Origin: Rhabdothermincola sediminis
Lineage (GTDB): Bacteria > Actinomycetota > Acidimicrobiia > Acidimicrobiales > Acidimicrobilacustridaceae
Direction: 5' to 3'
NCBI RefSeq assembly: GCF_014805525.1
Contig: NZ_JACFSZ010000016.1
Span: 20,890 to 84,889 of the forward strand
Length of the DNA: 64,000 nucleotides
The translations under genes were made by a program, and so were the position numbers. The notes under the pieces were generated by a model, which worked only from the letters and a program-made list of their open reading frames with translations, did not search any database and was not told where the DNA came from. This document shows, piece by piece, positions 38,012-45,966 of the stretch (position 1 is its first letter; each line of letters opens with the position of its first letter).

Positions 38012-39568
38012 GTGGGGATCGTGCGAGGCTCCCGCCCCCGTGCGCCGCTCATCGCCTCCCGCCTGGGGAGGACGGTGGCGCGGACCGTGGGCGCGGGGTT
38101 GGTCGGGTTGGCTGCCTACGACCTGCTGCAGACGAAGCACGCGATCCTGCGGAACTTCCCCGTCATCGGGCATCTGCGCTACAGCCTCGAGGCGGTCGGA
38201 CCAGAACTGCGCCAGTACATCGTCACCGACAACAACTCGGAGCGACCGTTCTCGCGTGATCAACGCCACTGGATCTACGCGGTGGCGAAAGGCGAGAACA
38301 GCTACTTCGGCTTCGGGACCGACAACGACCTCGACCAGTCGCCGAGCTACCTGATCATCAAGCAGGCCACCTTCCCGGCCCCCGGTATGGGGCCCGGCCA
38401 GCCTGATCCGGCGACCCCTGTCCCTTGCACCAAAGTCATGGGCGCTGCCCATCGGCGCCACCGGGCGTTCCGTCCTGCGTCAGTGGTCAACATCTCGGCG
38501 CTGAGCTACGGCTCGCTCAGCGGTTCCGCCATCGAGGCGCTCAACCGCGGGGCGGCGCTGGCTGGCTGCCTGCACAACACCGGCGAGGGTGGGGTGTCAC
38601 CGCATCATCGCCAGGGTGGAGAACTGGTGCTCCAGATCGGCACGGGCTACTTCGGCTGCCGTGACGAGCGTGGCCGCTTCGACCTCGATCGGCTCGTCGA
38701 CTTGGTCGCGTCCGCACCGGTGAGGGCGGTGGAGATCAAGCTCAGCCAGGGGGCCAAACCTGGTCTCGGCGGCGTGCTACCGGGAGTCAAGGTGACCCCT
38801 GAGATCGCGGCGATCCGGGGCGTGCCCGTGGGTGTGGATTGCGTCAGTCCCCCGTACCACACCGCCTTCCACGACGTCGACGGGCTGCTCGAGTTCGTGG
38901 AACGCATCGCCGAGGCGACCGGTCTGCCGGTCGGGGTGAAGTCGGCGGTGGGTCAGCAGGAATTCTGGGAGGAGCTCGCCACCAGGATGGCGGCTACCGG
39001 GCAGGGTCCCGACTTCGTCACCATCGACGGTGGAGAGGGGGGTACCGGAGCGGCGCCGCTGGTGTACAGCGACCACGTGGCGCTGCCATTTCGCGTCGGC
39101 TTTCCGCGGGTGTATCGGGCGTTCGTCGAAGCCGGCCTCGCCGACGATGTGGTGTTTGCCGGAGCGGGCAAGCTGGGGTTGCCGGAGGCGGCACTGCTGG
39201 GCATGGCGATGGGGCTCGACCTGGTGAACGTCGGTCGAGAAGCCATGCTGGCCATCGGGTGCATCCAGGCGCAGCGGTGCCACACGGGGCGATGCCCGAC
39301 GGGGGTGGCGACCCAGAACCGCTGGCTGGCCAGCGGTCTCGACCCGTCGCTCAAGTCCAGCCGGGCGGCGAACTACCTGATGGCGTTGCGCCACGAGCTG
39401 CTGCGCCTCGCCCATGTGTGCGGTGTGGTTCATCCGGCGCTGGTGACTCTCGACCACTTCGAGATGATCGAGGACGGGCCGACCGGGATCCCTGCCCGGG
39501 AGGTGTTCGGGTACGAGCCCGGCTGGGGAGTCCCGGTGACGCTCAGGCGAGAGCCCGGGTCGCGGTGA
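38012..39568 (+). CDS. FMN-binding glutamate synthase family protein
   Basis: A 518-residue protein equivalent to the synthase domain of glutamate synthase without the amidotransferase domain. An N-terminal span (about 20-40) may tie it to the membrane. Landmarks: SALSYGSLSG, the ammonia/FMN region EIKLSQGAKPGLGG, TIDGGEGGTGAAP (FMN phosphate), and the iron-sulfur cysteines in GCIQAQRCHTGRCPTG. Stand-alone proteins of this type are widespread and mostly uncharacterised oxidoreductases. TAGGGT lies 6 bases before GTG 38012. Its last 26 bases overlap the convergent persulfide dioxygenase gene. Confidence 0.9.
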   Translation: MGIVRGSRPRAPLIASRLGRTVARTVGAGLVGLAAYDLLQTKHAILRNFPVIGHLRYSLEAVGPELRQYIVTDNNSERPFSRDQRHWIYAVAKGENSYFGFGTDNDLDQSPSYLIIKQATFPAPGMGPGQPDPATPVPCTKVMGAAHRRHRAFRPASVVNISALSYGSLSGSAIEALNRGAALAGCLHNTGEGGVSPHHRQGGELVLQIGTGYFGCRDERGRFDLDRLVDLVASAPVRAVEIKLSQGAKPGLGGVLPGVKVTPEIAAIRGVPVGVDCVSPPYHTAFHDVDGLLEFVERIAEATGLPVGVKSAVGQQEFWEELATRMAATGQGPDFVTIDGGEGGTGAAPLVYSDHVALPFRVGFPRVYRAFVEAGLADDVVFAGAGKLGLPEAALLGMAMGLDLVNVGREAMLAIGCIQAQRCHTGRCPTGVATQNRWLASGLDPSLKSSRAANYLMALRHELLRLAHVCGVVHPALVTLDHFEMIEDGPTGIPAREVFGYEPGWGVPVTLRREPGSR

Positions 39569-40934
39569 GCCACGCGCCGAAGCCGCCGATGAGATCGGAC
39601 ACGTCCGCTGCTCCGAGGGAGCGGAGGAGGCTCGCCGCGATGGAGGATCGGTAACCGCCCGCGCAGTAGACGACGATCGGCCGGTCGAGATCGAGTTCGC
39701 CCGCGCGGTCGCGCAGCTCGGCCAGCGGGATCCGGAGCGCACCCGGGATGCTGCCGAGTGCAGATTCGGCGTGGTTGCGCACGTCGACGATCTGGACCTC
39801 CGTGCTGGCTCGCCGCTCGTCGAGCCGGGCGACGGGCAACCGAGGGGCGTGGCCGACGACATCAGGCCGGGCCATGAACGCAGCGGGACCCTCCCGGAGG
39901 ACGCCGACGACGGTGTCGAAGCCGATCCGCCCCAACCGCAGCTTCGCCTCGTGCTCGGTGCCCGGATCGCTCACCAGCACGATGGGCGTGTGCGGTGGGA
40001 CCACGGTGCCCACGTACTCGGCGAAACGGCCGTCGATGCCGACGTTGACCGAGCCGGCCAGGTGCCCGGCTGCGAAGTCGGCGGCTGGGCGGGTGTCGAT
40101 GACGACGGCGCCGGCAGCCTGCTCCGCCAGCACCTGGTCGAGATCGAGCGGGGCCGGCGGAGCGATGTCGAGCAGGTCCCGCGCTTGCTTGTTGAGGCCG
40201 GCGTTGTAGCAGAAGTAGGCGGGCGCAGCGCTCTGCCCTTCGGTCACGGCGGCGACGAACTCCTCGACGGGCATGGGTTGCAGGGCGTAGTTGGTGCGGC
40301 GTTGCTCGCCGATGGTGGAGACGGTCTCGGTGGAGAGGCTCTTGCCGCAGGCTGACCCGGCGCCGTGGGCAGGGAAGACCTTGGTGCTGTCAGGCAGGTC
40401 GAGGAGCTTGTCGTGCACGGAGACGTACAGCTTGCGGGCCAGCTCGTCGGCCGACACGCCCACGGACGACAGCAGGTCGGGGCGGCCCACGTCACCGATG
40501 AAGAGGGTGTCGCCGGTGAGCACGCCGAAGGGCTCGGGGTCATCACCGTGCTCCCACACCACCACGCTGATCGACTCGGGCGTGTGACCTGGGGTCTCGC
40601 GGAACTCGAGGACCACGCCGCTGCCGTCGGCGGGCCCGAGCGCGAGCCGCTCCCCGTCGGTCACCCTACGGATCGGGTACTGGGGGCTCGCCGCCGATCC
40701 GTAGATGATCTCCGCCCCGGTCGCCTGGGCGAGCTCGAGGTGGCCGGACAGGAAATCCGCGTGGAAGTGGGTCTCGATCACGTAGTCGATGCGGAGCCCC
40801 TCGGCGGCGGCGTCGTCGAGGTACTCCTGGATGTCGCGCTTCGGGTCGACCACCGCGGCGCGTCTCGTGGTCTCGTCGGCGATCAGGTAGCTCGCGTGGG
40901 ACAGGCAGTCCAGGTAGTACTGCGTGAACTTCAC
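39543..40934 (-). CDS. Persulfide dioxygenase-rhodanese fusion, CstB-like
   Basis: A 463-residue protein with three parts. Residues 1-245 are a metallo-beta-lactamase domain of the ETHE1/persulfide dioxygenase type: THFHADFLSGH (H56, H58, D60), PGHTPES and TGDTLFIGD. Residues about 255-350 are a rhodanese fold without the active cysteine (VLVSDPGTEHE). Residues about 365-463 are a rhodanese with catalytic C424 (VYCAGGYRSS). This dioxygenase, dead rhodanese, live rhodanese order is that of Staphylococcus aureus CstB, which turns persulfides into thiosulfate. GTG 40934 has GGAGG 6 bases upstream. A CstR-type operator sits at its promoter. Confidence 0.9.
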   Translation of the reverse strand: MKFTQYYLDCLSHASYLIADETTRRAAVVDPKRDIQEYLDDAAAEGLRIDYVIETHFHADFLSGHLELAQATGAEIIYGSAASPQYPIRRVTDGERLALGPADGSGVVLEFRETPGHTPESISVVVWEHGDDPEPFGVLTGDTLFIGDVGRPDLLSSVGVSADELARKLYVSVHDKLLDLPDSTKVFPAHGAGSACGKSLSTETVSTIGEQRRTNYALQPMPVEEFVAAVTEGQSAAPAYFCYNAGLNKQARDLLDIAPPAPLDLDQVLAEQAAGAVVIDTRPAADFAAGHLAGSVNVGIDGRFAEYVGTVVPPHTPIVLVSDPGTEHEAKLRLGRIGFDTVVGVLREGPAAFMARPDVVGHAPRLPVARLDERRASTEVQIVDVRNHAESALGSIPGALRIPLAELRDRAGELDLDRPIVVYCAGGYRSSIAASLLRSLGAADVSDLIGGFGAWLTATRALA

Positions 40935-40970
40935 CGTGGACCTCCTCGACGTCCGGATGCTAGACAACTA

Positions 40971-40984
40971 TACCCTCAGGGGTA
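40971..40984. promoter_or_regulatory. CsoR/CstR-type operator at the promoter of the persulfide dioxygenase gene
   Basis: TACCCTCAGGGGTA, extended by one paired base on each side (A at 40970, T at 40985) to a 6-4-6 inverted repeat. On the minus strand TATAGT directly follows GGG at the repeat edge and is a good -10 box, so a bound repressor would block polymerase. The start codon is about 36 bases downstream. Confidence 0.72.
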
Positions 40985-41095
40985 TCTGTCCGAAACCTCG
41001 CGGGCGGCGCCGGGTGGCGTCCCGGCAGCTGTCGCCAGCAGGGTCTGAGGCGGGCGGCACCAGGCCTCGCTCGGCCGGGGTTCAGCCGGGTCCGC

Positions 41096-44000
41096 TCAGG
41101 AGGGAGCCGTCACCTGGTGCACGCTCGAGCCGCGGCGGCCGGCACTTCCCGCGCGGACCTCGAGTTGTGCGGGGATGCGGTTGCGGAGGTCGGCCACGTG
41201 GCTGACGATGCCGATGGTGCGGCCACCGCTGCGCAGCTCGTCGAGCACGTCCATGACGACCTGGAGGGTGTTGTCGTCGAGGCTGCCGAAACCCTCGTCG
41301 ATGAAGAGGGTGTCGATGCGGGTGCCGCCTGCCTCGGCGGTGACGACGTCGGCCAGTCCCAGCGCCAGCGCCAGGGACGCCATGAAACTCTCGCCGCCCG
41401 AGAGGGTGGTGGTCTGGCGTTCGGTGCCGCTCCAGGCGTCGATCACGAGCAGGCCCAGCCCACTCCGCCGGCGCCCGTCAGCCTCCTCGTCGGTGTGGCG
41501 GAGGGTGTAGCGGCCGCTGCTCATCTGGTGGAGGCGCCGGCTCGCCGCGTGAGCGACCTGCTCGAGGCGTGCCGCGAGCACGAACACCGACAGGCGCATC
41601 CGCAGCGCGTTGTCCGCCTCGCCAGCGACCAGGCGGGCGAGGCCCGCGACCTCGTCGTGGCGGGCGCTGACAGGCCCGAGTCGATCGACCGCGTCCCGCA
41701 GGTCGATCACGTTCTCGCGCAGGTGCTGCACGGTCTCGGCGAGAGCCCCGGACCGGCGCAGCGCCTCGTGTAGCTCGGCGTCTGCTCGCTCCCGGGCGGC
41801 GCCGAGCCCGTTGAGGTCTGCGGGTGGTCGGGCAGCAGCCTCGGCGAGCTCGGGATCGTCGAGCGTCTCCTGGGTCGCCCGGAGCAGGGCATGGTGCTCG
41901 TCGATCGCCTGACGGAGGGAACGGATCTCGTCGAGGCGGAGGATGGCGCGTCGGGCAGCGTCGGCGTCGGCGAAGCCGGCGGCCGCGGCCTCGCGTTGTG
42001 CGGCCTGCTCGGCGTCCCGGAGCCGGTTCGTCGCGTCGTGGTGCGCGTCGATGGCGCTGGCCAGCGCGTCGCAGGCCCGTGCCAGCTCGTCGTGGCGGGT
42101 CATCGCCACGGCCACCGTCGGGGCTCCTCCGAGGCCTTCCTCGAGCCGCTTGCGGTCCCCGATCTGCTCCTGGTCCGCCACCGTGATCGCATGCTCGGCC
42201 TCGCCGATGCGCTTGCTGAGCTGTTCCCGCTCGAGGTGGAGCTGCCCCTGGTGGTCGGCGAGGAGCTGCAGCTCTGCTTCGATGGCGGCCAGTCGGCCAG
42301 CGTGCTCCTCGGCCTCGGCGAGCTCCGCCGCGAGGGAGCAGGCCTGCTGCTCCAGCTCGAGGACCGGGGCCTCACCCGCGGTGGCCTCCGCGGCGGCCAG
42401 CTCGGCGCGGAGATCGGCTTGCACCCGCTCGAGCTCGGATCGACGACGCTCGGCGTCATCCACGCGCGCCGTGGCGTCGTCGAGCTGCTCGGCCGTGACC
42501 AGCCCCCCGGTGCCGGCGGTCGCCGGGCATGGGTGATCGACGCTTCCGCACACCGGGCAGGCCGAACCCGGTTCGAGGCCGGCGGCCAGCTCGGCGGCCA
42601 TGTTGGCGATGCGTGCTTCCTGCAGGTGGTGCAGAGCGTCGCGCGCCTCTTGGTGGGCGTCGATGGCGGCGCGCAGCTTGTCGTCGATGCCCCGGAGCTG
42701 CTCGCGGAGCCGGTCGCGGGTGTGGCCTGCCGAGCAGCGTCGCTGCGCGTCTCGGGCGGCGGCGCGCAGACCCTCGACTGAGCCGGCGGCCCGGGCCGCG
42801 CGCTCCTTGTCGAGCACGAGGCCCTCGACCCGACCGGGGAGCTCGCCGAGCGAGAGGGTCAGCTGGTCGAGCTGCTCCTGCAACCGGATCAGCTCGTCTC
42901 GCCTCGCGGCGATCTCACGGTCTCGCCGGCGCAGGTCGCGCTCGACGGTGGTGAGTTGCTCGAGCTGCCCGCGCTGCTGGAGGAGGGCGTCGCGCCGCCG
43001 GGTGAGGTGCTCGATGTCGGCCGCGGCGAGGCTCGGGTCGAGCGCTTCGACCGATCGGCGCTGCTGCTCGAGTGCCTCCCGAGCGTCGCACTCGCGGGCG
43101 CGGGCGTGCTCGACCTGGGCCAGCAGCGGGCCCACGGGGCTGGCCTGCTCGTGGGCCCGGAGGCGGTCGACCCGCCGTTCGTGCTCATCGTGCGCCGCGT
43201 GCAGCTCGGTGCGTCGGCGGAGGGCCTCGGCATGCCGGCGCTGGCGCTCGTGGAGCTGCCGAGCGGCGTCGTGTCGGCCGGCCAGGTCGTCGCGTTGTGC
43301 CTGCAGGCGGCTGACGCGGTCGGCCGCCCGCGTTGCCGCGTCCTCAGCGAGGTCGAGGAGATGCCGGGCCCACCCTGCGAGCTCGGCCCGGTCAGCCGGT
43401 GGCGGAGGAAGCGTGCCCACGTCTCCGACGAGGGAGTGTGCGAGGGCCTCCACCGCCCGGGTCCCCCGGTCCACCTCGGCGCAGGCCTCGTCGAGCGCCT
43501 TGGCGGCCGCCTTGCGCTGCTCGTCGAGCCAGGTCTCGATACGGGCGAACCGGTCGGTGGCGAACAGCTTCTCGAGGAGCGGGCGGCGCTCCTCCGCGCT
43601 GGCTTGCAGGAACTTGGCGAACTCGCCCTGGGGAAGCAACACCACCTGGTGGAACTGGTCTGGGCCCATGTGGAGCAGGTCGGCCACGAGCAGGCCGACC
43701 TCGGCGGGCCGGCTGGTCACGGGCTTCCATGCATCGTCGAGGCGCTCCTCGGCGAGCGCGGTCGGCGGCTCCTCGACGAAGCCCTCGCCCCGCTTCTTCG
43801 GGCGCGGCTGCTTCGGTCGCCGGGTGAACCGAAGGCGGCGCTCGCCGAAGCTCGCCTCGAGCACCACCTCGGTGGGGGTCGCCGGGTCGGCGAGGTGCGA
43901 GCGCGGACCCTCGGCCCGGGCGCGCACCCCGGGTACGGTGCCGAAGAGCGCGAACGACACGGCATCGAGGATCGTGGTCTTGCCGACACCGGTCGGGCCG

Positions 44001-44101
44001 TGCACGAGGAACAGGCCGCGGTCGTTGAGCTCGTCGACGTCGATGACCTGGCGGTGGGTGAAGGTCCCGAACGCCTGGATCTCGATGCGGTGCAGGCGCA
44101 T
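41096..44101 (-). CDS. sbcC: DNA repair exonuclease subunit SbcC (Rad50-like SMC ATPase)
   Basis: A 1001-residue SMC-type ATPase. The N terminus MRLHRIEIQAFGTFTH leads to Walker A GPTGVGKTT, followed by the Q-loop region VVLLPQGEFAKFL. Two long coiled-coil arms flank the zinc hook CPVCGS at about residues 510-520, and the C terminus has signature TLSGGESFMASLAL, Walker B TLFIDEGFGSLD and the final histidine switch IVSHV. With SbcD it opens hairpins and trims DNA ends. Start ATG 44101 overlaps the sbcD stop (TGATG). Confidence 0.96.
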   Translation of the reverse strand: MRLHRIEIQAFGTFTHRQVIDVDELNDRGLFLVHGPTGVGKTTILDAVSFALFGTVPGVRARAEGPRSHLADPATPTEVVLEASFGERRLRFTRRPKQPRPKKRGEGFVEEPPTALAEERLDDAWKPVTSRPAEVGLLVADLLHMGPDQFHQVVLLPQGEFAKFLQASAEERRPLLEKLFATDRFARIETWLDEQRKAAAKALDEACAEVDRGTRAVEALAHSLVGDVGTLPPPPADRAELAGWARHLLDLAEDAATRAADRVSRLQAQRDDLAGRHDAARQLHERQRRHAEALRRRTELHAAHDEHERRVDRLRAHEQASPVGPLLAQVEHARARECDAREALEQQRRSVEALDPSLAAADIEHLTRRRDALLQQRGQLEQLTTVERDLRRRDREIAARRDELIRLQEQLDQLTLSLGELPGRVEGLVLDKERAARAAGSVEGLRAAARDAQRRCSAGHTRDRLREQLRGIDDKLRAAIDAHQEARDALHHLQEARIANMAAELAAGLEPGSACPVCGSVDHPCPATAGTGGLVTAEQLDDATARVDDAERRRSELERVQADLRAELAAAEATAGEAPVLELEQQACSLAAELAEAEEHAGRLAAIEAELQLLADHQGQLHLEREQLSKRIGEAEHAITVADQEQIGDRKRLEEGLGGAPTVAVAMTRHDELARACDALASAIDAHHDATNRLRDAEQAAQREAAAAGFADADAARRAILRLDEIRSLRQAIDEHHALLRATQETLDDPELAEAAARPPADLNGLGAARERADAELHEALRRSGALAETVQHLRENVIDLRDAVDRLGPVSARHDEVAGLARLVAGEADNALRMRLSVFVLAARLEQVAHAASRRLHQMSSGRYTLRHTDEEADGRRRSGLGLLVIDAWSGTERQTTTLSGGESFMASLALALGLADVVTAEAGGTRIDTLFIDEGFGSLDDNTLQVVMDVLDELRSGGRTIGIVSHVADLRNRIPAQLEVRAGSAGRRGSSVHQVTAPS

Positions 44102-45237
44102 CAAGCCACCTCCGCGATCCGTTGCGCCTGGACGGCGGCGTCGAGCAGCGCGTCCTCCGCGGCGGTGACCGGCCGGCCGCGCACGTGCTCGACGAACGCC
44201 CGGCACACCTCGAGATCGGAGCGCCCCTCAACCTTCTCGCCGTAGACGACCTCCGTGGTGGTGCTGGCCTCGAAGACCAGCCGGAGCACGTGCGGGAACC
44301 GCTTGCGGAGCCGCTCCATGGGGTTGGCCGGACGCCGCTCGTCGGTGACGGTGATCTCGAGCCAGGCATGCTCGTGACCGGTGAACTCGGCCGAGGAGAG
44401 CAACTCGTCGAAGGTGCCGCGCAGCCGGGCCATCGGTCGCCACGGGGGGATGGGGATGCGCTCCAGGCGCGGTGGCCCGCTGGCCGGCAGGTCGACGACG
44501 GTGAACGACTTGGGGTGCCCCGCCTCGGAGAACGAGTAGGCGATCGGCGAGCCGCTGTAGGCGATGTGCTCCGCGAGTTGCTGGGGGCGATGGAGGTGAC
44601 CGAGAGCCACGTAGTCGGCGCCGGCGAACACCGCGGTGGGTACCGACGCTGTGCCCCCCACGGTGAGGTCGCGCTCGCTGTCGCAGGGCTCGCCGCCGGT
44701 GGCGAAGGCGTGGGCCAGCACGACGGAGCGAGGCTCGCCGCGCCGGGCGCGATCGGCGGCCACCCTGGCCATCGCGGCTCGCAGTACCGCCTCGTGACGC
44801 ACCTCGCCCGCCTCCAGCGGGGAGCAGGCGAGCGCCGGCTCGAGGTAGGGGAGGGGGTAGATGGCGACGTCACCGGCGCTGTCGGCGAGCAGCACTGGTT
44901 CGCCGCACGTCTCGACCCGGGTGCGCAGGTGCACGCCGGCCGCCTCCAGCAGCCGGCTCCCGAAGGCCAGGCGGCCCGCAGAGTCGTGGTTGCCGGCGAT
45001 CAACACCACGGGTACGCCCGTGCTCCGTAGCCGGAGGAGCGTGTCGTCGAACAGCTCCACCGCGTCCAGCGGGGGGATGGCCCGGTCGTAGAGGTCACCG
45101 GCGATCAGCACGGCATCGATGCTCTCGCCGGCCACGACCTCGACGAGGAGATCGGCGAACGCCGCCTGCGCGTCGATGAGTGCCTCGCCGTGCAGCGAGC
45201 GGCCCAGGTGCCAGTCGGAGGTGTGCAGGAGCCTCAC
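44101..45237 (-). CDS. sbcD: DNA repair exonuclease subunit SbcD (Mre11-like nuclease)
   Basis: A 378-residue calcineurin-like phosphoesterase. Metal motifs are HTSDWHLG, IAGDLYDRA, AGNHDS, a later AHAF and GHLHRPQ. The C-terminal 120 residues form the cap that contacts SbcC. GTG 45237 is chosen because TACGGT lies 6 bases upstream and the frame before it reads as proline/arginine noise. Together with sbcC it forms a two-gene operon. Confidence 0.96.
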   Translation of the reverse strand: MRLLHTSDWHLGRSLHGEALIDAQAAFADLLVEVVAGESIDAVLIAGDLYDRAIPPLDAVELFDDTLLRLRSTGVPVVLIAGNHDSAGRLAFGSRLLEAAGVHLRTRVETCGEPVLLADSAGDVAIYPLPYLEPALACSPLEAGEVRHEAVLRAAMARVAADRARRGEPRSVVLAHAFATGGEPCDSERDLTVGGTASVPTAVFAGADYVALGHLHRPQQLAEHIAYSGSPIAYSFSEAGHPKSFTVVDLPASGPPRLERIPIPPWRPMARLRGTFDELLSSAEFTGHEHAWLEITVTDERRPANPMERLRKRFPHVLRLVFEASTTTEVVYGEKVEGRSDLEVCRAFVEHVRGRPVTAAEDALLDAAVQAQRIAEVA

Positions 45238-45352
45238 GCCGACACCGTACGCAGGGGGTCTGACAAGAATGGGGGATGGCCCGGTGCGCCGTCGGCGGAT
45301 GCCGGCACCGGCCCGGCAGATGCCTCCCGGCACGCCCGGAAGCCCGGATCGG

Positions 45353-45738
45353 TGGAGCTGGGGGGAATCGAACCCCCGTCCGCCGAGCGGTCATCGCCCG
45401 CGATACGACCATTCCCGGTTCTCGGCTCAACGGCTGCCGACCCGCCGGGTCGGGCGGGGCGGGTTGGCGACCCCACCGCCGGGTCTTTCCCCGGGGTCAG
45501 CGGTCTTTCACGCCGTCAGCGGTCTCTCCCTGCCGTCCACCACTACTTCTGTTGCCGGGCTGTAGTGGTCAGGCCCCGTGCGCCATTGCTGGTCACGATG
45601 ACTCTCTGCGACCTGACGGATCAGGCAGCGAGAGCGAACTCGCCATCGGCGGTTCTTTGGTTGCCCCGTTTTAGGAGTCTGAGCAACTCCGGTCGCACGG
45701 ATCGACTTCCGGTCTCAGCGTCGAAACCGATCAGCCCC
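45353..45738 (-). ncRNA. ssrA: Transfer-messenger RNA (tmRNA)
   Basis: A 386-base RNA. The 5' end GGGGCTG pairs with CAGCTCC at the 3' end to form the acceptor stem, followed by discriminator A; the bases after it read CCG, so the CCA end is added after transcription. The T arm GGGGGTTCGATTCCCCC is perfect, and the D-like CGGTTTCGACG follows the 5' acceptor strand. The tag frame (45621-45665) codes GNQRTADGEFALAA and then UGA. The partner smpB is about 5 kb away. Ends were set by pairing of the acceptor stem. Confidence 0.93.
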
Positions 45739-45966
45739 GTTGTAAAACACCGCTCGCCCGAGCGGCCTTCCCATGCTAGCGGCGGCCGGGCGGCGTCGAG
45801 CAGGGATTCCCAGGCGAACCTGGTGGATGGAGGGTCGGCGGCCACTCGCCGTGAGCGCCGGAGCACGCTCATGTACCCTCGGGGCATCCGGCCAGGCCGC
45901 GGCACCGCGGCCTGAGCCCATGAGAAGCGGCGGGACCGAGAGGCTCCTGTGGGAGGAAGTTCGCAG
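45739..45966. other. Gap between tmRNA and the Calx-beta gene
   Basis: 228 bases with no gene I can support. A 7-bp inverted repeat with CC loop (45750-45765) lies just upstream of the tmRNA 5' end and may overlap its promoter. TACCCT in the CTCATGTACCCTCGG stretch near 45875 is a possible -10 for the plus-strand gene, and GGAGG lies 10 bases before its start. Confidence 0.4.
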
